From: Chrysemys picta bellii
Lineage: Eukaryota; Chordata; Testudines; Emydidae
Direction: 5' to 3'
Length of the DNA stretch: 64,000 bases
NCBI RefSeq assembly: GCF_011386835.1
Contig: NW_027052923.1
Location: 1 to 64,000, forward strand
Shown here: piece by piece, positions 1-12,716 of the stretch
How the letters are laid out: every line of letters begins with the position of its first letter
Position numbering within the stretch: the first letter of the stretch is position 1
Position numbers and translations under genes: made by a program
The notes under the pieces: generated by a model
The model's input: the letters and a program-made list of their open reading frames with translations, nothing else
The model's database searches: none
What the model was told of the DNA's origin: nothing

Positions 1-405
1 AAGTGGTTTAGGCTAAAAGTGTATAGATTAACCCAATAGAAATGTTTTCAATAAAAACAAGCAGTTTATTGCACTGAGAGACGATTTAAATATTTCCTTG
101 CAGCATGGGAAACACCAACCCAATAGTATTTCTGCTGCATAATACTGAGAAAGTGAAACTGACAATAGTAATAGTTATAGTTTCATCACTCTGATTGCAT
201 TATACAAATAATGAACCTGAAATGCAAAAAGTACAATTTTTGATTTAATAATTAAGGCAGTTGTTAATACAAGACCAGATTGTTTCTAAAATATTACTTT
301 TATCTTGTCAGTGCCTCTTTAAGGACCCTATTCAGTACCATAGCCAAACTCCCATTTCCATTGGAGTGATGAATAGGGCCCTAAAATAGTATTAGCAAAG
401 ACTCA

Positions 406-646
406 GGGCTTGTCTATACTACCCGTCGAATCTGAGCGCTCTCCCATCAACTCCAGTAATTCACTGGGGCGAGAGGCGCAGGCGGAGTGGACAGGGGAGC
501 ATCAGCAGTCGACTCACCGCACTGAAGACACCGCGGTGAGTAGATCTAAGTATGTCAGCTTCAGCTACGTTATTCACATAGCTGAGATTGCGTAACTTAG
601 ATCGATTTCCCTCCCCCTCCTCCCCCCCCCGGTGTAGACCAGGCCT
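406..646. mobile_element. Harbinger-type MITE, copy 1
   Basis: The left end GGGCTTGTCTATAC and the right end (reverse complement GGCCTGGTCTACAC) form imperfect terminal inverted repeats. The interior carries a GGTGAGTAGATCTAAGTATG-like block shared with the copy at 13897-14178 (both have a GCGGTGAGTAG core, then GCTACRTTATTCA, then ATCGATTTCCC). The flanking trinucleotides (TCA left, TAA right) are not identical, so the target duplication is uncertain. It has no coding capacity; the short open frames inside are incidental. The termini resemble those of the autonomous-type Harbinger at 59745. Confidence 0.7.
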
Positions 647-650
647 AACA

Positions 651-3494
651 GCTTGTCTACATGGGGACACTCATGCAAGCTACTTTGTGAGGGCAGAACT
701 GCTTGCAGGTTTGAGGCCTAAGGGTCTAATCCTGGAAAAGGATTCTCCATTATGAGGTCAATGGGATTTACAGCTAGAAAAGCCTCAACTTCAATCTTTC
801 TGTGCATAGAAGTTAATCTTGTGATTACTACCAAATGTTGAAATATTCAATTAAACGTACGATAAAAATGTACTAGGACGCACACTTTACTTCTGTAGGC
901 TGAACTCCTACTCCTTGCATGCACTAGGAGCTCCTTGCATCCCTCCATTCTCCCCCAAAAGCTCCCTGTGTGACATCCTGCTGTCCCCCTCTTGTTCACG
1001 GACTCCCTGTAACGCCCCACTCCTTCCCTCATGCCAGGGCCTTCTTGTTTGTTCCTCATTCCCTCTTCCTCTCCCACACCAGGGTCCCTGTTCTCTCCAC
1101 CATGCCAGGGGCTGTTTGTGTCTCCTTTTCCTTCCCACTGGGATTAGAAGGGATTGATGGATGGCTGATGCTCCCTCTCCCCCACCATTGAGGAGGATGG
1201 AATGGATGGATGGAGGAGGAGAGCCGCCTTCTCTCTCTGGCTGCTTCTGTTGGTTGAGCATCTGCACCATGTGTGTTAGGTGGCTCCTGACACGGACAAT
1301 AGTAATTTCTATACAATATATTAAACTCTGTTGGGAGGCTAGATGGACGTGAGATAAAGCTGCTATTATGTTGGTAGCATTAATAGTGCCATCCACTAGT
1401 GGTTTTATCTGAGTCAATTGTAGGGGTTCTTGAAGCTGGGTTTACTAAAGTGCTGTCAGGGACTCCAAGTGTCTCCCATTTCTCTCTTCATGCTTTCTGA
1501 TTTTCCCAAAAATCTTACTTTGAAGGTGTTTGTTTTCATCTTCAGTATGTTAGTATAGCCCATAATGAGAATGGTTCGAGAGGAATACAGATCCCCATGT
1601 TTCCCCTCATTAATTTCTAACTTAAACACAGTTTTGCCTATTCCATGTTTGTCATAGTGAAAATATTGTATACCATTGTTTTAATCCTTTTAACTTAATA
1701 AAAATGCAACCCATTTTTTGTTAAATGGATTCTTTTTTAAGGACAAAGTGGGGAGAATGCATCCGTATTTTTGCCACTTTGTTTTAAAATATTTTACAGA
1801 TTACTTTTCTTTACTCCATATTTGTTTCTCCTGCCTTCAAAGGATAAAGGAAAATAGAAGATAATAATCTTCACCTCCTATTGAGGCTAACCTTGTTTAA
1901 ACCAGCATTGCATTCATTCCTTTTTCCAGTGTTTAATAAACCTCAAGAGTTAGAATAATTTGTCCAGACAAAAACACAAGCTTCAGAGAGTGGGCCAAAT
2001 GCATCCCTTTTGGAAGAAGGCATGATGCTTTGTCACTGCCTGCCCTGCAACCCCGGGTGCTTCTGTGCTGTGCTGCTTTGGCTCAGAGCCCTGATACCAT
2101 CAGCCTGCTCACAGCGCAGAAGCCTCATCTTGGCTTCCACCAGCCAAGTTACTCCTTAGAGGGGTGACACCAACACCCTTTCCAGTTCCGAGTCTCCAAA
2201 ACAGTCTCCCCCGCAGCATGCAGTTCCTCTCATTGGATACTCTCAGAAATTAAGTTTGCTGCCTCCAAAGAGACAGAGTACACACCAGTCTGTTGTTTTA
2301 GCTGAGGACTTCATCCTTCAGTTTAATAGACAGCACTGAGATGGTTTTGTAATAAAACAGGAATAAGCTTAGTTCTATGGTGGTCTTTATGGAGAGAGTT
2401 ATTCACTGAAAGAATTGATTTTATTATTATTAACAGATATTTAAGTGATAGAACAGAAGACACATTGTTACAAGTAAAACAAAACATGCTTTCTAGTGAC
2501 TAAAACGTAACTTTAGCAAGTTACCATCTTTGGGTAAGCAGGTTTCTCACCTGTAGTCAGTTTTAGCTGCTGTTGGTTTTCATGAGCTCAAAGGGTGCTG
2601 CTCCCCATTTGTCCCCCAGGTGATGGATGCCAAAATGGCTTTTTCTTTCTGCTTCTGTTTCCCAAAGTCTATTGTCTCTGTTTCAAGAGCCAGGAAGGCT
2701 TCTTACTGGTGCAGTCTCCATCCCCTGTTGTGATCATTAAGCAGTCTTCTGCCATGCTCATTTAGCTTGATAGATTTGTGTGTTTTAGTCGGCATCTCTA
2801 AGCGCCAATATCCATTTTGATACAGAACATAATGTATTGTCCTTCCAATGACCAAATACATCTTTTTGCTCATTAGCAAGCTTATTTTAAGCAACTTTTG
2901 CTTTGAAACTCTGGTTAATTTTCCTCCAGTTACAAAATGTTGCTTATTATAGATATTAATATCTAAAATAATAATTCTCTGATTTGTTTCTGATCTTTTC
3001 CCAAAACTCAGCCAAGTGTGCTGTGTACTTCTAATCCAGGTTAGTCACCCTGTGCTTCACTCTGTGGAGTCCTCTGGAGAATTTCTTAAATGTAGGTGTG
3101 TAAAGTGGCAGTCCAGATCCCTGAATAGCTAAAGAGCTGTTTTATGCCATTCCTTATTATAGGATAAATTCAGTTCTTGTTCCTAAGTTATTTTAAGACT
3201 GAGTAGTTTTCATATGGGGGGCTGGTAGTTTTACAACCAAGAAATCTAGTGTGTTCTGTGGACAACTGATTTCAGGCCAGTTCCAAAATTCTTTCGCTGG
3301 GGTGTTGGAGAGGTGCTCAAAAGACCTTTCATGCTGGTGCAGAGTCTGTCATATTTAGTCACCTCTGCACCTAGTTTTTATTTACCTTGCAATTTCTGGA
3401 AGCAAATAAATTTCTGGTTTGAAATAAAGCCTAGATTATTAATATTCCTTTATACTTGCACAAATGACAGAATACTTGCAATTTTTGTGACTTA
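651..3494. other. Intronic sequence without a recognised gene
   Basis: Mixed AT-rich and pyrimidine-rich sequence. A C/T-rich stretch lies at about 900-1240. The part from about 1980 to 2900 looks repeat-derived, possibly an old LTR-element remnant, but no terminus or coding motif supports that firmly. No exon-like open frame with splice sites was recognised. Confidence 0.5.
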
Positions 3495-3502
3495 CTCCAA
3501 AT

Positions 3503-4716
3503 TAGGGTTACCATTCGTCCGGATTTACCCGGACATGTCCTCCTTTTTGTGCTAAAAATAGCGTCCGGGGGGAATTTGTAAAGCACTCACAATGTCCGGG
3601 ATTTCCCCCTCCCCCGGCACAGCAGAGCGAGCGGCTGGGAGGGCTGCAGGAAAGTCCCGGGCTGGACTCCGGAGCAGCTGGAGAGGAGCTCCGCCCTGCA
3701 TTCTGAGCAAGTGTCTCAGCACAAAGTGCAGCCCTCCCCTTTTGCAACTGGGAGCGGTTTCTGCCATGCAGCGTAGCAAAACGGGAGCGAGAGCACTTTG
3801 TGCTGATACAAGGGCAGCTCTCCCCTGCAACCCGGTCCGGACAAGGGACCGGGTTTTGTTGTGCAGGGCCAGGGACCGGGTTTTGTTGTGCTGGGGAGCT
3901 TAGCCACGTGTCCGGCTCGCACAGAGCCCAACACCCTGTTCTGAGCAGCAGGGTAAGGGGGGGCAGGAGAAGGGGCAGGGAGGTTCTGGAGGGGGCAGTC
4001 AAGAAACGGGGGGGGGCTTTTTGGGGGGAGTGGAGAAAGTTTTGGGCAGTCAGGGTACAGGTAGGGGGTAGGGTCCTGGTGGGCAGTTGGGGGGGGGGGT
4101 CTTAGGAGGGGGCAGTTAGGGGACAAGGAACAGGGAGTCTTAGGTAGGGGGTGGGGTTCTGGAGGGCAGTTAGGAGCAGGGGTCCCAGGAGGGGGCAGTC
4201 AGGGGACAAGGAGCGGGGGGGGTAGGGGGCTGGGAGTTCTGGGGGGGAGCTGTCAGGGGGCAGGGGTGGGGAGAGGGATCGGAGCAGTCAGGGGACAGGG
4301 AGCAGAGGGGTTTAGATGGGTTGGGAGTTCTGGGGGGGGCTGTCAGGGGGCAGGAGTGCGGAGAGGGATCGGAGCAGTCAGGGGACAGGGAGCAGAGGGG
4401 TTTAGATGGGTTGGGAGTTCTGGGGGGGGATGTCAGGGGGTGGGGAGTGGTTGGATGGGGCGTGGGAGTCCCAGGGGTCTGTCTGGGGGTGGGGGTGTGG
4501 ATAAAGGTTGGGGCAGTCAGGGGACAAGAGGCAGGGAGGCTTAGATAGTCCTGGGGGGCAGTTAGGGGCAGGGGTCCCAGGAGGGGGTAGTCAGGGGACA
4601 AGGAACGGGGGGAGGGTTGGGAGGTCAGGGGGGGCGGGAAGTGGGAGGGGCAGGGGCGGGGCTAGGGCGGGGCTCCTCCCGTCCTCTTTTTTGCGCGCTG
4701 AAATATGGTAACCCTA
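3503..4716. mobile_element. hAT-type nonautonomous element with 8-bp target duplication
   Basis: The ends are TAGGGTTACCAT on the left and ATGGTAACCCTA on the right, a perfect short inverted repeat apart from spacing. They are flanked on both sides by the identical octamer CTCCAAAT (3495-3502 and 4717-4724), the target-duplication length of the hAT superfamily. The interior has no transposase. Its left part is GC-rich with short duplicated words, and its right part (about 3950-4660) is a G-rich minisatellite. Long open frames across this GC-rich interior carry no recognisable domain and are composition artefacts. Confidence 0.85.
4180..4450 (+). repeat. G-rich minisatellite inside the hAT element, about 90-bp period
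   Basis: The block GAGAGGGATCGGAGCAGTCA occurs at 4271 and again at 4361, an exact 90-bp offset. The following GGGGACAGGGAGCAGAGGGG and GGGTTGGGAGTTCTGGGGGG words are repeated at the same spacing. Degenerate further units with GGCAGTCAGGGGACAAGG extend on both sides (about 3960-4640). The + strand carries dense runs of three or more G, so G-quadruplex folding is plausible. Confidence 0.85.
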
Positions 4717-4724
4717 CTCCAAAT

Positions 4725-7700
4725 AGGTTTTTACCATTATAAGCTTTCAGAATCCTTTGTAATTTAAGTTTCCCATGTTTGTCTGAAAACTCTATTGTCT
4801 TCAGTACCTGAATGAATTCCTCATAAATCCTATTGTAAAACAGTGAGGAAAATTAAGAAATCTTTCTCTTCCACTTTTGCCGAGACTATTTTAAACACAT
4901 TCTGCCTAGAGATTAACCATAAAGGCCACTTGGAAATTAAAACCAGTATAATGTGCAGTGCCTGCCTGCTAAGCAAGACTGAGCAGCAAGGGTATATTGC
5001 ACAACTTATTCACTTTCTACATGGGGTACATACTGAGACCAGGGTCCCCTATTCAACATGCAAAGCTTCCGAGTGGTCTGGACTCCAGCTTTCAGAGGGA
5101 CATACTATATGCCTTAGCAGCAGCTGTGGTAAAACAGGACACATCATTTGAACAATCTCCAGGGCATACCTCATAGGTATGGGGCAGAGCTGGTGCAGTG
5201 TTCAAAGCTATGGAACAAGCCTCTGTCATCATATTTTTCTGAGCCTGAATTTTATCACTTTCAGGGATCCTGAAAGACTTATCTTTCTCTTCCCCTTAGA
5301 TGGTTTTAGTCCTAGAATATCACATTTATTCTGTGCCTTCTGATAAACGGTTCAGGAGGAAGACTTACAGAGTTAGGCCTATGGTAGGGGCAATCCTTAG
5401 GATAGATTTACACAAAAGCACCCTGATGGTAGTTTTCATAATTCATGTGGGTTAAGCATCAGTTTACTGCAAGGGAGACCTTGTTTCCTTTTTGCAGTGA
5501 AGCTTGCTTCCAGGTGGATATCCCAGCTGTCCCTCCTTTTAATCTAGGAGGACCCCTTCTCCTTCCTTATCACTATCGCTCAGAGACCTCCCTCTAGGAA
5601 ACTAAAATAGCAACTCCTCTTGTATACATTTCAAAGTGGTGTAGTGAACTGTGATGCTAGTCTGTCAATTTTATCTGACTTCCAAGAATTTCCTCTTTGT
5701 GCTGAGATTCGGACATTTGGAAAAAGAGATGACCCCACAATGAGTGTTTGTGCATACTGTAGAACTAGCAGTGTTTGTATTACATTTGCACCTTGCTTGT
5801 TACTGTTGTACAATGTACAGATGCAATGTTAATTTTCTAAGTACAATGTGTGTGTATTAGGCATATCAAATTATTTTAAACTTTGGCGGGAAAATTATTC
5901 TAAAATGTTTGTAATGAAGTATTCCTAATAAGTACATTTAATTATAAAAATTTACCACAATGCCACCATTTATATTAAATTACTATTTTAAAGAGCATAG
6001 TTATACATATTGATTTTTTTTATCTTTCGGCATTGATATTTTAAGCAATGTGTACTAATGGATGCAACTGATTGTTTTCCCCTTAAATCTTCTGAATTAT
6101 CAGCCATGTTCTGCAGGAGTTACATTATGCATTAATAATTTTAACTAATATATTATTCAATTACCCTGGTGAACTAACTGTATATGATAATAAATACAGA
6201 GCTTAGAATAAAGTGTATTACACAACTCTGCTGACTGAATGTTAGATGTTGGGTTAACTCCTAAGATCCTACACTTGTGTGGAATTCATTGCAGGATTGG
6301 AGCCAAGGAATATGCCAAAATCCTATGAACTGGAAAACTTTATTTTTTTATCATTAAAGGCAAAAGTTACATGGAATTTAAATGGTTCATGGCCATCCAA
6401 GTTTCTCACTTAAACGGTTCAGTTTTGTTGCTGGAGTTCCATATTTATGCTATTAAAATTGATGTCATTTTATTAAAATTTGGAAATATTAAGAATTTTA
6501 CATCATTCTTTACTAATCCTAGTAAATCCTAATAAAATGTTGCACTTCGGTGTAAATTGTGCCATCTGAGGATCTTAAGCCACAAATATGAAATGCATTA
6601 TTCCTTGCAACACGTTGGAATTATGCACATTTTATACTTGGGGAAACTGATGCACAGAGATTATCACAAAGGGGTCTGTGACAAAGTCAGACATAGCACC
6701 CCGTTGCCTGACTCCCAGGTTTGTGATTTAACCATACCTGCTCCCAATTAAAATCAAGTGCACAGTACTGTACCACAAATTTTTACCTAAATAGCAGACT
6801 TGGTTTTATATAGAGGGGAAGGGTTATTTCTTAACAATTAAAATCAGATAATAATAATACAGGTTTTAGCCCTTAGGATCCTGGGGAATAATAGATTTAG
6901 TAATTTGCTCTGAGTATTGCTTTTTGCTGGATTACTTTGTCCCCCAGACATCGCTTCTCTCCTCCCCTCCCCCTGGTATCTAGTACACTTCTTCCTTGCC
7001 CTGTGCTCCTACTGTGAAAAGAGTTCACCCCAAAACCAAATGAGTGAAGAAGCTAATACTCTTCATCCAGTATCTTATTCTTCAGCATGGATGATCTCCT
7101 GGCTCTTGGCCAGGATGTCCCCTTCACCTAGTCGCAGTTCCCACTCTGGCTTCCCACTCCTTGCTGGTTCCATGTGAGAGTGAAAAGTCAAGAAGATAAC
7201 TTGCAGTAGGAGCATAGATGGATGAAGAAAAGTGGACCCTGCATCATACTCTCCTGGAAATTAGCTATCCTCCAGATGAGTCTACCTAGAAACTTACTGG
7301 TTATGTAAGATTTAAGTATAATCTAAATATTGTCATTTTGCTACTTATGCTGATACATCAAGTTTTAGAGACAATCCTTGAAGACCTAGTTAAAATGTTA
7401 CTTGCAAGACTAACATCATCCTTCAAAATCAGAAAAACAATCCGAATAGTTGACTCTGCCATTCATTTGCTTGCTAAAGCACCTTACTGCTATGTAGGAG
7501 ATTGGTATCTTTGAATACCTTACCAATAATTCCCTTGACACAAGAGAGAGTTACAGATGGTGTGATGGTCTTCCTACAGAGAATTATTCACTGCAAGAGA
7601 TGATTTTTTTTTAAATGTCCAAGTGGTCCGTAAGCATACTAAGATTTGCTTTTGTATACTGCAATTTTCTGATGGGAAAATTAATCTATTTATGGAGATA

Positions 7701-9884
7701 TGGCCTTGTTTGAATTACGTTTGTGTTGGCTATCGCCTATTTTCCAGGGTTCTTTTAGAACATATAATACTATACTTCAGGAAATGTTGAAGTTCCAGGG
7801 ACTTTGAGGAAACAAAGAATATAACATCAGATCCCGGACACAGCTTGCCCTGTGTGTAAAAAATAAATTGAAAGAGGATAATGCATTAATTCAGGGCTTT
7901 GGCATGTTTGTCTTTGATCTTTCTCCAAAGCTTGCCCTCTCATGGTCACAGAGTAGTCATCTTGAAGGAAGAGGGAAAAATTGTATATCGTGCTATAGGA
8001 AAAACTGTTAGGGCAAGGACTTTTCTTGTGTCATCACTACACACAAATTTTAGAAAATAAAAAAAACTATGTATTATAAATGAAAGCTTTTCTGTGTGGT
8101 GAAGGATATATTGTAATCTTGTGATGCATTTTTCTTAGTCGTTTTCTGTAGTTTCAAAATGAACTGAAAGTAATCTGTAAATGTAAGTTTTTGTTTGATA
8201 TTTCTATGTTGAAAATCAAGATGTCAGATGAAGAGCCCTTCTATTTTTTTAAAAATTAGGATCAGGGAGCATTACATCAAAGCAATATACTCCTCTTGTA
8301 GCAACAGATGCAGCAATCCTAAAGCCTATTTTCTTTCTTGTTACATTAGTGTTTAATTAAAGAAAACAGCTAGTTGGAGGCAGTTACTTTCTGTGAAATG
8401 TAATGAAGATTTATTTTGGAAGTGACCTTCACTGTATTAGCTGAAACAGTAATCAGTAGAATTAATAGAATAATCAAATTATATACAAACTCATAAATCA
8501 TCATGAATATGCTGTCAAAAGTTCAGCTATTAATGGGTCCTATTGTTTTGCAGCTGTATTAAAAATTACATCTGCTGATTCCTGCCTTGATAGGAACTGA
8601 AATGGCATTTAAAGGCTATGTATGATGGGGTCTACCAGGCCGAAAATTTTCACAACTGTTAATTTAGCTGTAATATGATTTGATGTCACCAGGGCAAAGT
8701 TGAAGTCGAGTACAGTGTTGGTGCTATCTTTCAGCAAAACTTGAATTATTGGTGGAGGCAGTAGCCAGTTAATTAGAGTAATATCAGTTTAAACGTCTGT
8801 CGTTTAGGGTTAATAGTATCAAAGAGTTACCTTGTACTTCTAGTGTAGTCAAATCATCTTGAATAGCGTATTGTATTAAGGTAATGTTGGCATGATGATT
8901 TTTTCTTGACTTTGTCATAAATTATTGGGACTTCATTTAGTTTAATTCAACTTCAGTATTTAAGTAATATTGGATTGCTTCCAAATTCATATATTTCACG
9001 CAAAGCTATTTTAATAGGAATTCCAGTTCTTTGTACTTGTTTAACATGATACACACAATTCCTTGCCATTTGCCTTTTTTTGTTTGTTTGTTTATTTAAA
9101 TTGGATTCCACCTGCATGCTTTGAAAACAGGTCATGTCCTTTTCCTCTGGGTAGCAGACTACTCTTGGAAATAAGAGCCATTCACACTTTTGTGCAGTCA
9201 AGCAGCACAATTCTGTCAAACCATGTTGAGAAAGTAAGGTGCATTTATCAAAAAAAACTTTACTCCTCAGGTTATGGTGGAAGTCAAAGAAAAAAATTAT
9301 GTAATTTATTACAAAGAGAGCTTTGTTTTAATTAAGTTAAACTGTAACTAATTTCTAACATGAACCATTATGAAAGAAATATTGCCAAGCTCCACCATGG
9401 AAAGCCCTAAAGTAAAACACCTGCTTTACAATGGTTAAAGATCACTGGTTGCAATTTTACTGTTAAATAAAACCTGTGAGTGTTGTTAACCCAGTGGTCT
9501 AGGTCCCTACAATCCTTCAGTTAATGTTTATCCGCTAAGTCAGCCTACTTCCCAAACAGATACGGGGTACAAATTGTCTCTTCACCCAAGTTATTCCCTC
9601 TGAGGAGAATCGGTTCCCTAAAAGGCCAGTGTTTTGTACTTTGTGCCTAGCACTAAGTGATGTTACTGATATTTGCCTGACTCCACTCTCTTTTTCCAAT
9701 GTAAACCTGGATTTTGGGATGCTAGGGCTGGAATTCTTCACTGTCAGACTCGGCCAACGAAGTTCAGGCAAAAGGAGAATGACAAACTGCCCAGCTCACT
9801 GATGAAACACTATCGTCATTAAAAATGCTCAGGTGTCGTCTTCTTTATTATTTGAAACCTGTAAAGTGCACAGAGGAAGAACTG
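4725..9884. other. Intronic sequence without a recognised gene
   Basis: AT-rich intron with no recognisable host exon and no clear large transposon. The only repeat I can support is a MIR-like fragment near 6600-6740. The remaining open frames are under 90 codons and lack splice-site context or protein motifs. Confidence 0.5.
6610..6740 (-). repeat. MIR-like CORE-SINE fragment (antisense)
   Basis: The + strand reads GGGGAAACTGATGCACAGAG followed by a run ending in CCTGACTCCCAGGTTTGTGATTTAACCA. This is the order expected for the antisense of a MIR element: the antisense core word GGGAAACTGAGGCACAGAG, then the tRNA-related head. Divergence is high, as expected for an old insertion. Confidence 0.5.
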
Positions 9885-9887
9885 TCA

Positions 9888-10080
9888 GGGCCTATATACA
9901 TGGCAAGTGACAGCGCAGCAATCTGTGAATCTACAACATGCCAGCTTGCCATGCAGTGACTTATGTAGACCCTCCTACTGAGTCCCAGAGGGTAGCTTAA
10001 CATTCTTTGAATGGCAAGCTGGTACCCTATAGATTCACATTGTGGCTTGCAGCACAATAACTTCCCAGGTAGACAAGCCC
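9888..10080. mobile_element. Small Harbinger-like foldback element with TCA target duplication
   Basis: The left end GGGCCTATATACATGGCAAG and the right end (reverse complement GGGCTTGTCTACCTGGGAAG) are imperfect inverted repeats about 22 bp long. TCA flanks both sides (9885-9887 and 10081-10083), a 3-bp duplication of the length used by Harbinger elements. There is an internal inverted pair around GAATCTACAACATGCCAGCTTGCC and GGCAAGCTGGTACCCTATAGATTC, so the element could fold into a long hairpin. It is noncoding. Confidence 0.7.
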
Positions 10081-10774
10081 TCAGGCTAATCTGCCCTGAT
10101 AGGAAAAATCCTTTCTAGTGGCAACTGAACAGTTGACTACTACCAAGTTTAACAAAGCACAAAGTGGAATCCAGTTTGGCAGAACCCTGGACGCTTACAA
10201 TCACTTAAATTCAATATACCTCCTACTTGCCAGTTACTGATTATTACTGCGGGTGTCATACTGGGTTAGCCAAATCAACTAGAGGAGTCACTTTTAGAGT
10301 GACCAGTTTGGGTACATAGTCTGCCTTTCTTACTGGCTACGGGGAGTGAGGTTGAGAAACTACAACCCCCATTTCAGTCGTCTCCAGGTGACCGGAGCCT
10401 ACTCTGCTGTAGGCCATACCCTGCAATTTCTTTCACCGTTAGTTTTGGTTTGGGTTGAATGGTACTATTAATATTTATTTCATTAAAAATATTTATAGAA
10501 AGTATCACATTTGGTTTGGCCTTAATACGATACAATTTTTGCCACAGTATATTTGTTTCGTATTAAAATAAGAACTTCTGGTGGTATCTGATTTAGCATA
10601 CAGCATTGTTATATAACAAAGTTTTGAGTTAAAGGCTGGAGGTATTACATAACTGGCTGAATTGGAGTAGTCTGTTTGCCTAATAAGGGCAACACAGTTG
10701 GTATATTTAACCGAGTGTGGTCGGTCTGAAGGAGCACAAAGGAAAGTTGGAATCAGTACAATATATAAAGATAA

Positions 10775-11045
10775 GATATTCTTGTGGCTAAGTCACTGTT
10801 CTTGGGCTTAGGAGATCTGGGTTTGTTTTCCACCTCTTCCACAGACTTTGAGTCTTCCTGGGAAAGTCACTTAGTCTCTCTGTGCCTCAGTTTCCTTCCT
10901 GTTAAATAAAAATAATACATTTCCCCCACTTCATCCATTTTGTCTCTTTTAGACTGTAAGCGCTTTGGGGCAAGCACTGTCTCTTATTTATGTGTATGTA
11001 CAGTGCCTAACACAATGGAACTATGGTCTTGATTGGGTGTCTCGT
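10775..11045 (+). repeat. MIR-type CORE-SINE (sense)
   Basis: It contains the order typical of MIR: a tRNA-related head near 10785 (GTGGCTAAGTCACTGTTCTTGG), then GGGAAAGTCACTTAGTCTCTCT, GTGCCTCAGTTTCC and TGTTAAAT. A tail follows with ACTGTAAGCGCTTTGGGGCAAG and GTACAGTGCCTAACACAATGG, which is seen in amniote MIR-like elements. Nothing here is coding. Confidence 0.7.
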
Positions 11046-12400
11046 GTTTTAAAGGCAGAACAATACTCATGCTTCTGAATTTCATTGTATCTGTGGATTT
11101 CAATCTGTCCCTAACATTACTGTAATTCCTTTTTTGTATTTAATGTTGATGTGTCCAAGAGAATGTTCTCACTTCTTTTTCTCTCTAAGTCACAATTTAA
11201 AATTTACTTACGCCAACTGTATTTATTTTTTTAAACAACTTGATAAAAATGTCATCTTTGACAAATAGTTGATCAGTTATTGATTCAGCTGGCTAACTGT
11301 GGAAAAAATTCTTGGTACATTTATTTGAGAAGGGTCACGTGTACCATGCTATCATTAAACATACTAATACATATTTATAACTTTTAGACAAGTATTTGCC
11401 TAATAAAAATGTTTTAGTTTGTTAAACTTTATTGATAAATATTTTGCCTTCTGTTATGTTAACAAACTGATTAATTATCTGGTGAAATATTTACTTTCTG
11501 AAAGATAGGGTCCAACTTTCCACTCAGCACTGAGATACTTGCATGGTGTGTTTGTATAATTTCAGTATTTACTTTTTCACTTGGGTGTAAATACCCTGCA
11601 TTTTCCATTTGAGGCCTTCCTTTTAGTTATAATTTAGAAAGGTATGAGCCTTTAATAAAATAATATTTTGAATATTTATGGTGGCTTTAGTGCCTGTGAA
11701 TGGTGTTGGATTAACAACTGTGAGGACTGAAGTTTTCTATTCACAAAACTGGAAGCACAACATGTGTAAGAACTGTGTGAGTTCCCCACCTTTCCAACCT
11801 TTGGAATGACTAAGGGACAGAGGGTATTTCAAGATCGTCTCGGTAAGACAACCAACAAAGTTGCAAGTTAGATGTCCACATCACAAAGCCAACTCAACCT
11901 GTCCAATAATTACTGGTCTAAGACTACCGAATGATTTCATGTAAATTGTAGAACAGAGGTCAGTTAGTAACAACCTTCAGCTGCTTCTGCGGCCTGTCAT
12001 TCTCCCCAGCTGACCTAGCCATAATCCCTGAAATAATTTGACAGGTTTTAAAAATTAAAAATAGAGGTGGGCCTCCTACTAGATACCAGAGAAAATGTCC
12101 TCAAATGCCCCCTCCAGTAGGCAAGCAAGGCCCAAGCTGACTCTTAGAAACCCCTAGCGCTGAGAAAAGACTTGGGCTTAGCTTTGAGGGACAACTCTGT
12201 CAGCACCAGTACTAAAGTCTGACACTGAGATCGACTGCTCCAAGCATATAGTTGGAGATTCTAGGGAGAGCTAACTTTCTACTGATGGGGAAAAACTGCA
12301 TAAAGCCTCTGGGGGAAAAAAATCCCAAAGTCCCATGCCGAATCCAGGACTAGTGAGAAGTCACCATCTACCATAATGGCACGGACAAAACTTACCCGGC
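11046..12400. other. Intronic sequence without a recognised gene
   Basis: AT-rich sequence to about 11990, then more balanced sequence that may already belong to an LTR retroelement (see 12402-12716 and 12717-13835). I see no host exon. Confidence 0.4.
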
Positions 12401-12401
12401 A

Positions 12402-12716
12402 TTGATAACTGGGCAACCATCAGTGTTCACTCTAGCCAGAGATTTGCTGATCAAACACACACATTGTTGGAGGATTCCAGTCCCATATCAGAAACAACCC
12501 CAGGACCAAGACAACCACCATGCCAGTGTGAACCCGGGAACCAATAGCACCATTTGCTTCAATGCCTCCCTTAGAGGAAACCTGTTCCTCCTCCATAAGG
12601 CCATGCCTTCTCACTTTACTGTCACAGGGAACCTGCCACTATCCTGGATTCAGAAGAAAGACTGGAAAAGCAGTAACAATGGTACTGGAACCCCCATATT
12701 CCTCATTTTCATATAA
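12402..12716 (+). pseudogene. Possible endogenous-retrovirus-like remnant
   Basis: A 104-codon open frame with several N-x-S/T sites and a short hydrophobic leucine-rich segment vaguely resembles the C-terminal part of a retroviral surface glycoprotein. It lies directly upstream of an LTR-like block, which is the order expected at the 3' end of a provirus. No fusion peptide, transmembrane subunit or other viral gene is recognisable, so the remnant is non-functional. This is a weak call; it may be chance coding in old repeat sequence. Confidence 0.25.

Noticed and set aside
650..740. Second Harbinger-like terminus (CAGCTTGTCTACATGGGGAC) right after MITE copy 1
   Set aside because: Only one end resembles the family; no matching inverted end was found within a MITE-sized distance.
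1980..2900. Possible LTR-retroelement internal or LTR fragment
   Set aside because: It reads like repeat sequence but I found no termini, promoter pair or coding motif, so I do not list it as an element.
3508..4711. Long open frames on both strands (up to 164 codons)
   Set aside because: They lie in the GC-rich interior of a hAT element, overlap on both strands and show only Gly/Pro/Ser-rich composition without a domain.
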